The notes under the pieces are model-generated. The model searched no databases. It worked only from the letters and a program-made list of their open reading frames with translations, and was not told where the DNA came from. This document shows, piece after piece, positions 1-11,200 of a stretch of DNA of 64,000 bases. Numbering within the stretch: the first letter of the stretch is position 1; each line of letters opens with the position of its first letter. A program made the position numbers and the translations under genes. The stretch comes from Crotophaga sulcirostris (Eukaryota; Chordata; Aves; Cuculiformes; Crotophagidae), in the NCBI GenBank assembly GCA_013397455.1, contig VYZB01000169.1:541537-605536 (forward strand), read 5' to 3'.

Positions 1-470
1 GCCCGGCGGCGCGGGCGGGGCCTGAGGGAGGCGTGGCCGGATAGGGGGCGTGGCCTGCGTGTGGCAGAGGGCAGAGCGGGCGGCTCCCGGCGTGCCTTGA
101 GGGGGGGCGGGGCCTGCGAGTAGCAGGGAGCGTTGCGACCGGCTTCGGGTATCCCTTGTGGCGGGGGCGTGGCCTGCCGGTGGGCGTGGCCTGCAAGCGG
201 CACTGAGAGGTGCAGGCGGCTCCCGGCGTGCCTTGCGGCCGCCCGCGCTAAGGGCTCGGCGGGGGCTCGGCCGGGGCGGGGCCTCGCGCGCCCTGAGGGA
301 GAGCGCGCGCCTCAGGCTCCTCACAGGGGAGCGGGGCTCGACCCCCCCTTTCCCTGCCCCAAATACCTGTCCCACCACCCAGTCATTGCTGACCCTCAAA
401 CCACAGAAAGCCGCTGGGTGGAGAAGCGCGGGGGCTCAGGAGGGCGAGGACGGGCTCGCTGGGGTTTAGC
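1..470. promoter_or_regulatory. CpG island with clustered GC boxes
   Basis: The first 470 bases are very rich in G+C and CpG, unlike the AT-rich sequence to the right. They hold at least seven GC/GT boxes of the form GGGGCGGGG or GGGGCGTGG (near 14, 30, 45, 104, 164, 182 and 270), which are Sp1/KLF-type sites. No exon with homology to a known protein was seen. By conserved synteny the next gene to the left, in the same direction as SLC22A4, should be SLC22A5, so this may be its promoter or upstream flank. That gene assignment is inference; the CpG island itself is plain in the sequence. Confidence 0.7.
44..238. repeat. Short GC-rich tandem repeat carrying GC boxes
   Basis: Three degenerate units (about 44-102, 103-162 and 163-238) each begin with a GC/GT box followed by GCCTGC and end in a CGGCTCCCGGCGTGCCTTG-like block. 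That block is near-identical at 81-98 and 217-234 and diverged at 140-157. Each unit therefore adds an Sp1/KLF-type site to the CpG island. Confidence 0.6.
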
Positions 471-1620
471 TGCTCCGTGGCAGAGGGATCTGTGCCTGTG
501 TGCCCGGATCTCCACAGGCCTGGGTTTAGTGGCTGCCATTCGGTTCGCAAGTGTGCGGGAAAGTCAGAAGTAATGGGAGTTAAAAGCCTCCAACAGACAC
601 TTAACCTACACGGTTTCACATGGAAAGCGATCATATGTGGAAATTATTGCTTGAATGGGCATAAAATATTTAGCAAAGCCTCTGAGGACCCACATGTGGC
701 CCCGGGCACTGCTGCTGGGAGGCTTCATGGCTGCCCCATCCCTGGAGGTGTTCCAGGCCAGGCTGGCTGGGGCTTGGAGCCCCCTGATCCAGTGGGAGAT
801 GTCCCTGCCCATGGCAGGGGTGGGACTGGGTGGGCTTTGAGGTCCCTTCCAACCCAAACCATTCCATGATTTTTCTAAATTATTAAATATCAGCAAGTAC
901 ACTGGAGCTTGTAACTTCTTGTAGGCCTTCCCACCGTTGCCACTCTCCCCTCAGCAGCATCACCTTGGGTGTCAAAGTTTTGCTGACCCTGACACTGTTT
1001 TCTGAGGGAACTTATCTTCTTTTTTTGACAAATAATAGATTTAACAAATAATATTCTATTCTTCGACCAATAATCCCAGCTCATTATGTAGTGGCCCTGT
1101 CAGGAAGACCGTGTCTCCCATAGAGCTGTGTGATCTCCACTACAGAATTCAGCCTTGCTCTCCGTAAGGCTAACTCATGCTTCTGTCTGGCATTTTTGCT
1201 GTTATTTTCTCCACCTCTAGCTGATAAAAGCTAAATGTGTGCCTATAACAGCACTTTCAAATGCTTCTATTTAAAAAGATCTTTTTTTCCATGTTGGAAT
1301 CACATAGTTGAGAAAAATCTCAAAGGTGGGAAATTAAATAGGCAAAATAGAAGTTTAACCCCAAAATCATCCTTGAGCCTGGCTGGGATCTGCATGAGGG
1401 GCTTTGCAGGATCGTAGAATCAGGACTGAACCATCTGAAAGCCAGAAAAACAGTACCACTGTAACAGTCTTCTTGTGGGGAAGAGCTTATTTTAGGGGGA
1501 TATTTTCATACTTTATCCACACCAAATATATTTTAATTTACTTCTTTTAACTTCTGTGCACAAAGCATTAAAGTTAGGAGATTTTATTTTTCAATTACAA
1601 CCCCCACAGAAAGTAGGTTA
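471..1620. other. Intergenic spacer
   Basis: This AT-rich spacer lies between the CpG island and the inferred end of the SLC22A4 transcript. It contains one CR1 fragment (733-872). I see no supported exon in it; open frames are short and lack recognisable domains. Confidence 0.6.
733..872 (+). mobile_element. CR1 LINE 3'-end fragment
   Basis: The sequence runs from a CCATCCCTGGAGGTGTTC block through TTCCAACCCAAACCATTCCATG, the standard 3' end of avian CR1 retrotransposons in sense orientation. The same blocks occur in the copies at 18,707 and 31,265 on the opposite strand. It is a 5'-truncated, inactive copy. Confidence 0.85.
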
Positions 1621-1639
1621 TACAATGCCAGCACACATC

Positions 1640-1645
1640 TTTATT
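1640..1645 (-). promoter_or_regulatory. SLC22A4: Probable SLC22A4 polyadenylation signal
   Basis: On the minus strand this reads AATAAA followed by a GTGTG-rich stretch, so cleavage would fall near 1,615-1,625. It is the best-placed signal below the last SLC22A4 exons. A second AATAAA about 60 bases further on is an alternative. The assignment rests on position and motif only. Confidence 0.5.
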
Positions 1646-3723
1646 ACAACAGAGACAGAAGTTAATGAGTGTCAATTACTGCTGTTTCACATATACTTTA
1701 GCTGATCCAATAAAGCCAGCTGAGGATCAAAGGTTGCACAGAGAGACCCAAGTAAACATGACAAAGGTGACAGAAGCGTTACAGTAGGAGAGATCCAGCT
1801 AGTGATTCCCTCCCATCCTCTACTCAGAGCCTTCCAGGCCTCCCCCAGCTGCAGGTGAGCACACAGGTCCCACACCATAGCCCACCAGGTATCTGACACA
1901 CAGAAACCTCACTGAAGACTGCAGTGAGAGGCTGAAACAGCTCACTAGCCATTCATTTCGCCAATAGCCTTTTTCTTCAGCTTTACAATTAAAGAAATAG
2001 TATCTTGCCAGAAATGGGCACTTCTGCCCTCCATATTCATCCCTGTTTGATTCTTCCACAGACCAATGCTCTTCGGGTTTCTCCAGAAATCCCCATGTGA
2101 GCCTGGGAAAGACTGGCAGAGGGCAGAAAGTCCCCTTGCAAAGGCTTCATCATCTGCAGCAACCTTCTTTTCTCATTTTCTCTGTGCTCAGACACTGCAA
2201 GGCCTTATAACAACGTCCCATACTTTTCAGAAGGACATTCCAGTCTTGTGAAAAATTTTGGTTTTAAATTTGTCATCAAAACCACTAAAATGTGACACTA
2301 GCTTGAGATCAACGGTGTAGGCAAGAAAAATGAGACTGATTAAAAAAAGGTATTAAAAAAACCCCACAACTCTTATTTAAAAAAGGAAAACTAGGTTTTA
2401 ACATACTACAGAGTTCAAGAATACAAAAATATTTACCTTTTAGAAATACCCAAGCCTATGATCACATAAAATAAGTATCAACCTAATACAAAACTTCATA
2501 AAAAAAATGGCCACCTATATTTAACCAAGTCCTCAAACCTGTCCTACGCTGACAGAAAGGTCTGGCTGAGAAATTTAGTCGTGTCTAAACAGCTGTTCCA
2601 TAGATTAACTTTGTAATAAGTAAAACCAAGATTAAATACTGCTGCTGTTAGAGAAATTTCACCTTGAGAAGGGATGAGAACACCAAGGGGCACAGGATCA
2701 TCATTGCCTCATGCCACATTATGTTTATGGCAAAAGCATGACTGCAGAAAATTATTATGGAAGTAAATATTATTTCCGCACCCCAAAGAGCAGCTTGAAA
2801 TAATTGCACAAGTTCATTGCATTTATATGTTATAAAGCTTTATATTTGTGCTTGAACTTAGAGGCAGAGCCTCATTCCTGCACCAAGTGCCAACACAAGA
2901 CAACTTCCCATGAACTCTCACCTTCGAGAGCAAGCAGTGTGCTTTTGTTGGTCCTTACAGAGGGTGAATCACGGCTAATTGTTATTTATAGAGGATAAAA
3001 AAATCAGTCTACCAGGTCTGATAGACTTTATGTGGCCAGGAAGTGCATGCACAGCCAATAAATAGAAAAATAAAAGGTATTATACTTTTTTCAAGCTATG
3101 TAGTGTTCATAAAACAGTAGTAGCACAACTCTAAGGTCTGTGTTTGAGTTATCACCCAATCTGGCTTTGCTGAAATTTAAAGAAAATGCATACATAATCT
3201 GTAGGATCTGAAAAACAAAACACTTGCTTTGTTGGTGTTTCTTTTTGTTAGTTTGTTTGGTTTTTTTTAAAAAAAACCCCATGGTCCCAGATTAGCCCTT
3301 TTTTGGTTTTAATCACTGCAAGTGAACATCAGCTTCTTGCGAGTATCAAAGCCCCTTTAAATCTGTAAAAGGTACAGAGGTTTTGCAGAGGCTTTGAAAC
3401 TGCAGGGAGCTTTGTCTGAAGGTACAGAGCAACATGGTTTATATTGAAATGAGAAATGACATGCTTTGAAAAAAAAAAAAACCAACCCAACAGATCTAAA
3501 AAACTTGCTTGTACCAATATACCATGAAAAACCTGAAAGCTAAAACTGCACGGCATGTTTGGGTAGGATCACTGACTTGCTAAAGCTCCTGTTCCTTCTG
3601 AAAGCAAGCAGGGCCCATCAGAAGGTCAGCAAGCTCTAGTCCTTCCTGGGTGTTGAAGACCTCCCCCCACCCCCAAAGACACTGAACATTTAAGAAGCCC
3701 ATGGATGTCAGCAGGCTCAGGTG
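1646..3723 (-). other. SLC22A4: Probable SLC22A4 3' UTR
   Basis: This AT-rich, unique-looking stretch lies between the candidate stop codon and the candidate poly(A) signal. It has no recognised coding exon or repeat. It is assigned to the 3' UTR by position; the upper edge depends on which terminal exon is real. Confidence 0.4.
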
Positions 3724-3859
3724 TTATGAAAAAACATCAGCTTCTACAGGGACAGGTGGATCAGAAGTGGATCCCAGGTCCTGGGAAAAGGAAGTGACAT
3801 CAAAAGATATGCTGATGTCTTGTTTAAAAACCATGTCCTCACAGTGAAATCTACGTCTG
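3724..3859 (-). CDS. SLC22A4: Candidate terminal coding exon of SLC22A4 (uncertain)
   Basis: Exon 9 ends with two bases (TG) of a codon, so the last exon must supply one base. An AG at 3,860-3,861 on the minus strand would splice in phase to a 45-codon frame that opens with Cys-Arg-Arg-Arg, is rich in Asp, Ser and Pro, and ends with TAA at 3,724-3,726. The tail is longer than the mammalian OCTN1 tail (about 22-24 residues) and shows no obvious similarity to it. The acceptor has a poor pyrimidine tract. Other in-phase acceptors with better tracts but shorter frames exist near 4,432, 4,567 and 4,746. Treat this as a candidate only. Confidence 0.3.
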
Positions 3860-5132
3860 CTTTTCTACAACTAAATTCTGATCCCACTTAATCTACTGGG
3901 CTTTGGTCACAGATTTCACAGGAGGCCGAGGTCTTTCCGTTAGGGGCCTGTGCTGAGATTTCAAAGACAGACACCCAGCTCCTCTTCATTCAGTCAACGT
4001 AGTGAGAAAACACATCAGCATTATGTTGGCTATCTTTTTTTTTTTTCTTTAAGCAGCTTTCATTGAGATCCTGACTAAGTGGAGTCACTGCTGTGTTATT
4101 CTTAAGGCTCATTTCTAGCTTACTCCTCGAATCAATCACCTTCAGCACATCCAGGCCCCCATTTCTCAACAGGGGCTGTACCTGCTGACAAATCCCAGGT
4201 ATCAGGACACTGAATTACAGACTAAGAGTCCTACGGGAGTGGACAGCATCTGTTCAGTAAACTGTGTATTTGGGTACAGTAGCACAGGGAAAATAACTAT
4301 GGTGCAGTAGCACTGACTGTTGGGTTTTGTTTGTTTTCCTCTGGCAGAAAATGCATTTTGAGAAGACCTTGTTGTTCTTTCAGCCCCTGCAAGAGCGTGC
4401 ATCCTTCTTCACAAGGGTGTTACTAAAATGGTAGGACTCTTCTTTGAATTCCTAATGCCAGTGGTTTGGTGCCCATTTCTGAAACTGTAAGCAAGTAAAA
4501 TACTGAGAAGCTAGAGAACATTTCACAGGGTGTCATCAGACATTTCCCCCTCATAATTAACACCACTAAAATAATTTCAGTGGAGAGGTTTGCTCAGAGT
4601 ACCCTAAACAGCAGTGGTTGTGGGGGAAAAGAACTGTCACTGCTTAGAGCTGAACAAAATAAACCAGGAGAAAAAGTTGCCCTGATGTGTCTCCAGCCTC
4701 TCAGATTAAAGAGGCTGGAATGCTGAAATCCCACGTTTAATTTGGAGGAGTACCTAATGAACTTACACTGAAAGAGTCAAACATTTTGTAATGTAAATCC
4801 TCCCACTAAATGAATAGTTTAAATGAAGAGGAGCTAAGGAGAGTGAATGTTGTCCAAGGATGGAAAGTGTTGGGCAATACCAAGCAATAGTCTCAAGGTG
4901 GTGTGAAGGTCAACCTTGATTTGCAAGTGCCCGCTTTCAAGCACATCAGCTCTCAGGTTCAGAGATTCTGGACAAACTGCATAATGTCAACGTCTGTCAA
5001 ATCAGCAACAAATAATCTGAAGGGCACTTTGAAAGCTTCACAGGGGATCTGATGAAACATGTTTACTGATTGTGAAAAGGGACTGTGTAGAAAGCGGTAC
5101 TGGATTCGTGTGATCAATGACAGCTGCCTTAC
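3860..5132 (-). other. SLC22A4: SLC22A4 intron 9 (extent depends on exon 10)
   Basis: This stretch lies downstream of the exon 9 donor. Apart from several possible acceptors for the terminal exon (near 4,432, 4,567 and 4,746), nothing recognisable was seen. Confidence 0.45.
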
Positions 5133-5268
5133 CATTTCACCTTCAGCATTTGCTCAAAGGTCTCGGGCAGGGGATTGCCGTAGCTCTCTGGGAGAAACAG
5201 GGTGAGGATCCCGATCAGCAGAGTCAGGCTTCCCATCAGGATGTACGGTAGGAATCGGTCGTAGGCAC
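5133..5268 (-). CDS. SLC22A4: SLC22A4 exon 9
   Basis: This 136-nt exon has a TTTCAG acceptor and an ATG|GTAAGG donor. It encodes the loop after helix 11 and helix 12 ([20 protein letters not shown] onward), ending in FEQMLKVK plus two bases of a Trp or Cys codon. If the donor is not used, reading through gives TGG TAA, so an unspliced transcript would end the protein at VKW. Confidence 0.95.
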
Positions 5269-8200
5269 CTGAAAGAACATAGGACATGATGCCAGTACTT
5301 CTATGTCCACAATCACTGAACCCCATGTAAAATTTATATTCCAGATTATATTCCAGATATTGCTGTAAAGCAGAATTAATTTGGAATAATTAGCCGAAAT
5401 CTTCAAAAATGCCAGGGGTGGATCCAAAACTGAGCTACATGCGATATCCAAATCCTCAGTTAAATAATTCAATGTGAGGGAATAAAAACGCTCATGAGCA
5501 ACGAAACACCTGTCAGGTGCCTGAGATTGTGCATCCTGCTGCCCTTGTGCAAATGAAGGGAAGAGACTCACGGCAGCTGAACAGACCAGTTTCAGATTAA
5601 TGGGCCATTAACGAGGGAATCCTTAAATATCTTCCTTATTGCAGAGGGAGAAAGCATCAGGTGTCCCTGACAGAAAAGAAGCTCTGACCTTGGTCTACTC
5701 AGAATATTATTTTGGACTGGAAGGCAGCGGCCCCTGCCAGCAGCCTGAAGGTAGTGCACAAGTGTTTGGGCAGAACACAAGAACTTCACCGCAACGAAAA
5801 GGTCTTCCAGTAAAGGGATTAGCGAGAAGTATTTAAGGTAGAGAAAGTACCAAGCTTTATTTTTTTAGTTGGGGCTGAGCAGGATGCTTTATAACATATG
5901 GAATGAACTAGGATTAAAGTAAAGATCCTTGGGTATTTCACATAGAGCCAATGTTTGTGATTTGATCTGTGTTCATGAGTGGGATGAACTGTGAACTTCT
6001 AATTCAGCTGTAGCAAATAGCAGCAGGTGGTGAGTTTCTCCTAAAACCTCCTAAAGTTTAGGAAACTATTCTGATGACTGGAACAAGTGTTTTTAATGGG
6101 GAACACCCATTGCCAAGGTGTGACCAGTTATCATCCCAACCACTCCACTTCCATTGTTTATCAACACCATCATTGTCTTGGACCAACTCTGACCCACTTT
6201 GGTGCTGTACGAATGGTCCTTAGCCTCAATGAAGGACAAAAGCGCCTTATCCTTCTGTGAAATGCAAAGAGTTCTGCTTCATTTCTACAATATCTGACAG
6301 TGAACTTGGACCCAAGGGGAAAGAATGGACTTAAAAGACAACGAATGATGGTATTTAAAGCTGAGCCTGCACTGCAGAAGCTCCAATACCTTCTCTGGGC
6401 AAGAAACACAAGATGTCTTACCCAGGTAAACAAAGTAAGGAGCAAGGATGCTGCCCAGCCTGGAAGCCATGGATGTAGCTCCGACTGCCATGTTTCGCAC
6501 TAGTGTTGGGTATAGCTCCACGTTGTAGACATAAAGCATGGAAAATGCAGCTGTGATGCCAAATTTTCCAAGCATCACCAGGGCAACAGACAGGGCATTG
6601 AAATCTGGAGGAGAAAAAAAAAATCAAAGTGAATAAACAATACCCTGTGCTTATTTGCTGTATTTTTTCTACATCCCGAAGATCACATCGCTTGGGGTTT
6701 TGGGTTGGTAGCCCCATCCCCAGATGTCTTGGCTCCAGACTTCCCACTGAGCACACTGTAGATGCTCAGGTTATTTTGTACTTCTCAGATTTTGGTTGTC
6801 TTCCGGTAAAACAGCATTCTTGAAATGGCACTAAATTCTGGATTACACAGCAACACAGATCAAGCTTAGATCCACCCCTTTTCTGCAAAATCCGGCAGAG
6901 ATTTACACACAGGGAAATCTGGAAGATGACTTGCAGATTTTTTTAGCCTCTACATGCACCCAGATACATCCCAGTATACTTTTGACTCCTGCTATAGACG
7001 CCAGTTCCCCTGGACTATAAAAAGCTCAGTAATTTGACACAATAAATGAGAGCCGTGGGTGACTCAGCACATACATATAAAGAAATCATGGCTGCAAGTG
7101 GTCAGCATAAACTTGACCTCAAATTCTAAATTTGGTCGTGGTTTCCAGTAATTTTACAGAACTATAATATAGTACTGCAAAATATTTCTAACATTTTATA
7201 TGCTTATGTATTGCATCTTGTACCTGCAGGAACCAGCTGAATGAAGAGGACAACACCTCCCCCTAAAAACAAGGTGCCAGATAAGGAGTAGCGCCGAGGG
7301 AAGGAGCGGAGGAGAAGCCAGGCAATCACATAAGCTGGAACTTCAATAACAGCCGAGAGGAAGCAGTTGATGTAGGCATTTCCATGCCAGTCTGGAGTGC
7401 TGAGGGACAGGCCAAAATAACCAACCGACGTGAAAAACCTGAGAAAAGCAATAAAAGCAAATGATTCCAGAAGCGCCGGTTTCTGAATGCCGCCAGTGTT
7501 GCCTCGGATGTTGTTACAAAAATAGAATGTCACAACGTATCATGGCTTAAAAATCTCAGTGGCAACCCCATCTTTCTAGTTCTGTCATCCCTTCCAACGA
7601 TCATATCCACAGTGACTCCAAGAGACCTCCGATTTCTCTGTCCTTCCTGCATACACTAGGACATACCCTACATCACTTAAGGCTTTGTGGAAGTTCACAA
7701 AGGCTTTTTGCTGCAACGACTCATTAACGGCACAACAAAACAACTCTTGAAAGCTTCCTATGCCAACTACATTTCTATTAGTAGCCAACACCAGTGACTG
7801 GGTCACCCACCCTCAGCAGTTCCATTACATCTCATTTAATCTTCACATGACAGCTGGATGTTTGGGTTTCAAACCTCAAGAGTGCCTTACTATGGCAAGC
7901 CAAGCATGCCAGCCAGTTACTTTCTGCCGGGGGAAACATGTACAGAAAAGGGTCCTGGTTTGTCTACATGGTATTATTGGGTCCTCATTCCTCGTGGCTG
8001 CCCAGGCAGGGACCAGGATCTCACTGGGATGGGCACTGTATAGAAACAGAACAAAGTCGCTGGCCATGGCTCTGCTTCTTGTTATGTTACTGAGTTGCTG
8101 CCTTTGCTTCAAGAAGGACATTTCTCTTCAAATAGAGATTACAGAGATGGAAGCTTCTTAAAAAAAAAAAAGGCAACAGAATTTAAAATACACAAGCTGT

Positions 8201-11200
8201 TACATATAGTTTCCTCGCTATTTTACATCTGAGTCGAGAGTGCTGTCTCCATACTCTTGGGTATTAAAGGCAGTGTGGGTGCAAGGACATCGAGGGCCAC
8301 GTACTGGCCAAGGACCACGTGTAGATGGGCTGAGACTTAGCTAAACCTGTGGTATGTGCCCTCAAACCAGAAACTGCTCTGTTGCCTGGGTACTGTAGGA
8401 ATACACATTTCCTTACCACAAAAGTAATGACATAATAGTAATAGTTGCAATGTTTCGGTTTCGAAATAGGTCCAGAAGGATAGCCTTCTGCTGCTGCTGA
8501 GGCTTCGAATCCTGCATCTGAAGGAAAAAGGAAAACAAAACCAAAAAAATTCCCACACACCTAAAACAACCTCTGCACATCCACAAGTTTGGGCAGTTAG
8601 GAAGTTACAGCTTTATCAGGGGTGACTACTCAGAGCCCGGGGGCCACTTCTGCACCAGGGAGGGTGGTCCTTAGGCAGAGCTTGTCTCTGCACCCAGCTG
8701 TACTCGTGGTAGCTTCCAGGTTTGTGTTAAAAAAAAAGGTGGCACTGAGTCCACTGCACTGTGCTGAGTAAGTGAAAAGGAGCATCAGCTGGTAAGAATG
8801 ATGCGTTTACATTTCCTTAAGGATTTAACACGGTATTTCCAGGAATAACCTCGTTACTGAAGGCATTTTTCTGTGCACTGAACTCTCTTCTGTTCACAAA
8901 TGATGTGAAACAAAAGCAGGAAATCACTCAGTTTGGCTGCTTGCATGTTGGGGAGGGGGACAGACGTCAGAGCTCAGCCTGGTGGCCAGGGCGCATCGTG
9001 GGAGCATCCACCACCCCAGATCAGAGACAGAGGGTCCAGTTTGAGGCCTGAAGCAGGAATCTTCGGGGTGGCATTAGGATGCCCTTCCACCTGCATGGAG
9101 AGCCCCTTCCCAGGGCAAAGCCAGTGCTCATGGCCAGGCCTCCCCCTCAAGCCCAAAGAGCAAACCACCCTCGCCGTCCCTACGAGTCTACCCAGATATC
9201 TCTTCCTAGGAAGGGAAGATCATTTCAGAGGAACGTCTTTCTAACAACCTTTCAAAAATACTTCCAACGGAGGTCTTAACATGCAGACATCATCCTCAGG
9301 TTTTTGTGGACAGACGCTTTGACACACAAGAGTCCCACGAAGTACAGGACAGCTGGGCTGCCGTTTGGTCTCAAAAATATGCAGGAATGATGAAAAGCAA
9401 ACTCAGGTGCTGAAGCCTGAAAAGGTCATGTCTAGCATGAAAAACATCTGAACTCTGGCTGTGAAGTACAGAAAGTGCTTCTCCATGGTTTCTGTAGGAT
9501 GAGCCTCCCATAGCTGGGACACGCACTTCGATTTACACTACAGCTTACGCTTGGGAAAGGGATCTTCAGGAGCTCAGCCAAAATTCAATTGTGGCATTCA
9601 GAAGGGTCGTGCCCACAGGAGGTGCAGCACGCAGCATCTCCCTCCTGCGGGATCTTCAAGGGAGCCTGCGGCGGCGCTTTGCTTTCTGCTCCATCAGGAG
9701 GCATAAGCACAGGTGCTAGCGTGATGCAGTAAAGTAAGATCTGATCTACAGACACGCGGTCACTGCTGACGCAAGACTGGAAGCGTTGCTGCATTCTTTG
9801 CACGTTGAGAAATAGCTGTGTCTCTTCGGCAAGAGCTCCAGAGAGGGAAGAGCCACTAGAGGGGGAGATGAGCACAAGAACCAGCCGTCCCGCTGCTCCT
9901 CGGCTTGCTGGGGCGCTGGGCTTGTGCTGGGCTTTCTCCTTTTACCCAATAAATATGAAATACAGGAAAAAAAACCAAGCTTGAAGAAGAGCTTAATGTT
10001 CTTCACTGCCGTTGCTACTGTCATGGTTTTCAAATGCTCTTGTAGCACTCGGGTGCTTTGGGTGGTCTGTGGAACCTGAGGAGACCCTCAGGGCTCCACA
10101 TGACCCCAGCACACGTGGGTGCCAGTTTAGGGTCCCCTGCACAGCCCCCCACTCCCACCCCCAAAGGGCTGCAAATTGCGAACACCGCGCCCAGCAGAAA
10201 TGGGGACAAACACAGCTTCCTTGGGTCTTCTCTGTGCTCAAAGGATGAAGTAAGTGGGTCACCCTTGCTCTGAAAACCACAACCAACCACTGCTGAGGAA
10301 GAGAATTTTACTGTCAAAACCAAACAAATAAACCCCCCCCCTCTGGCTTCTCATTTTGAACTTGCTAACCCAGCACTTACCTCGCGCCAACGGTTGCTGC
10401 CAGCCTCTAAAATCTGCTGGTGCAAATCATTTCTCTGCTGGCATTTCCCAACAACTCAACTGCCAGCGACGTAAAGTACCAGGACGTATGAAACATACCT
10501 GTGCAATGTCAAAAAGCACGGCTGGGGCTGGAATGCCATTTATTTTTGCAGCCTTTTGGATAATAACTTCTGCCTCCTTATATCTTCCCTGGGAGATCAG
10601 CCACCGAGGGGATTCAGGAATGATCCTGCAATAAGTTTCAGAAGAAATGACTCAACGTTTTCAGAAAAGCACAAAGTTATTAAAAACATATGTAGCATTT
10701 TTATGAGTTACGCTCTCATCTCACAGATCGCGTGCAGCAGAGGACAGTCAGCACAGAAGCACGAGGGCAATGTAACTCATGGATTTATCCCACTGGGATC
10801 AGTAGGAGAATTCAGATATACAGGACGTGCTTATTCTCATGCTGAAGTAGATGCACCCTTGGGTCCTTGACCTGGGTGGCTGTTTTTAAGGAATAATTGA
10901 TGTCCATCAGAAAAAAAATAGATGTCATCAGACAGACAGCAAAGATGGGGGTAGCTTAACTAGGACTGAGCAAAAATATTCTTAGGGAACTGCACGCACT
11001 TTGAGCAACTGGATTGAGTTAAAGATGTCCCCGTCCTGGACTGGATGACCTGTAAAGGTCCCTTTGAACCCAAACCATTCCATGAATCTACGAAATATGC
11101 ACAGGGGGTATTTAAAGGCTCTGTGTCATAGGAATCTTATACACAAACCTCACAACTTCACCAAACTCCAGGCAGGCTCTCCCCAGCAAAGGACAGTGGC

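Noticed and set aside
670..867. Similar short peptides (HGQGHLPLDQGAPSPSQPGLEH type) at about 670-867, 18,733-18,870 and 31,280-31,395
   Set aside because: They are the same CR1 3' end read in one frame, not a gene family.
1820..2059. 79-codon minus-strand frame that could be an in-phase SLC22A4 terminal exon
   Set aside because: Its acceptor has a fair tract, but it lies about 3 kb below exon 9 and shows no similarity to any OCTN tail. Less likely than nearer candidates.
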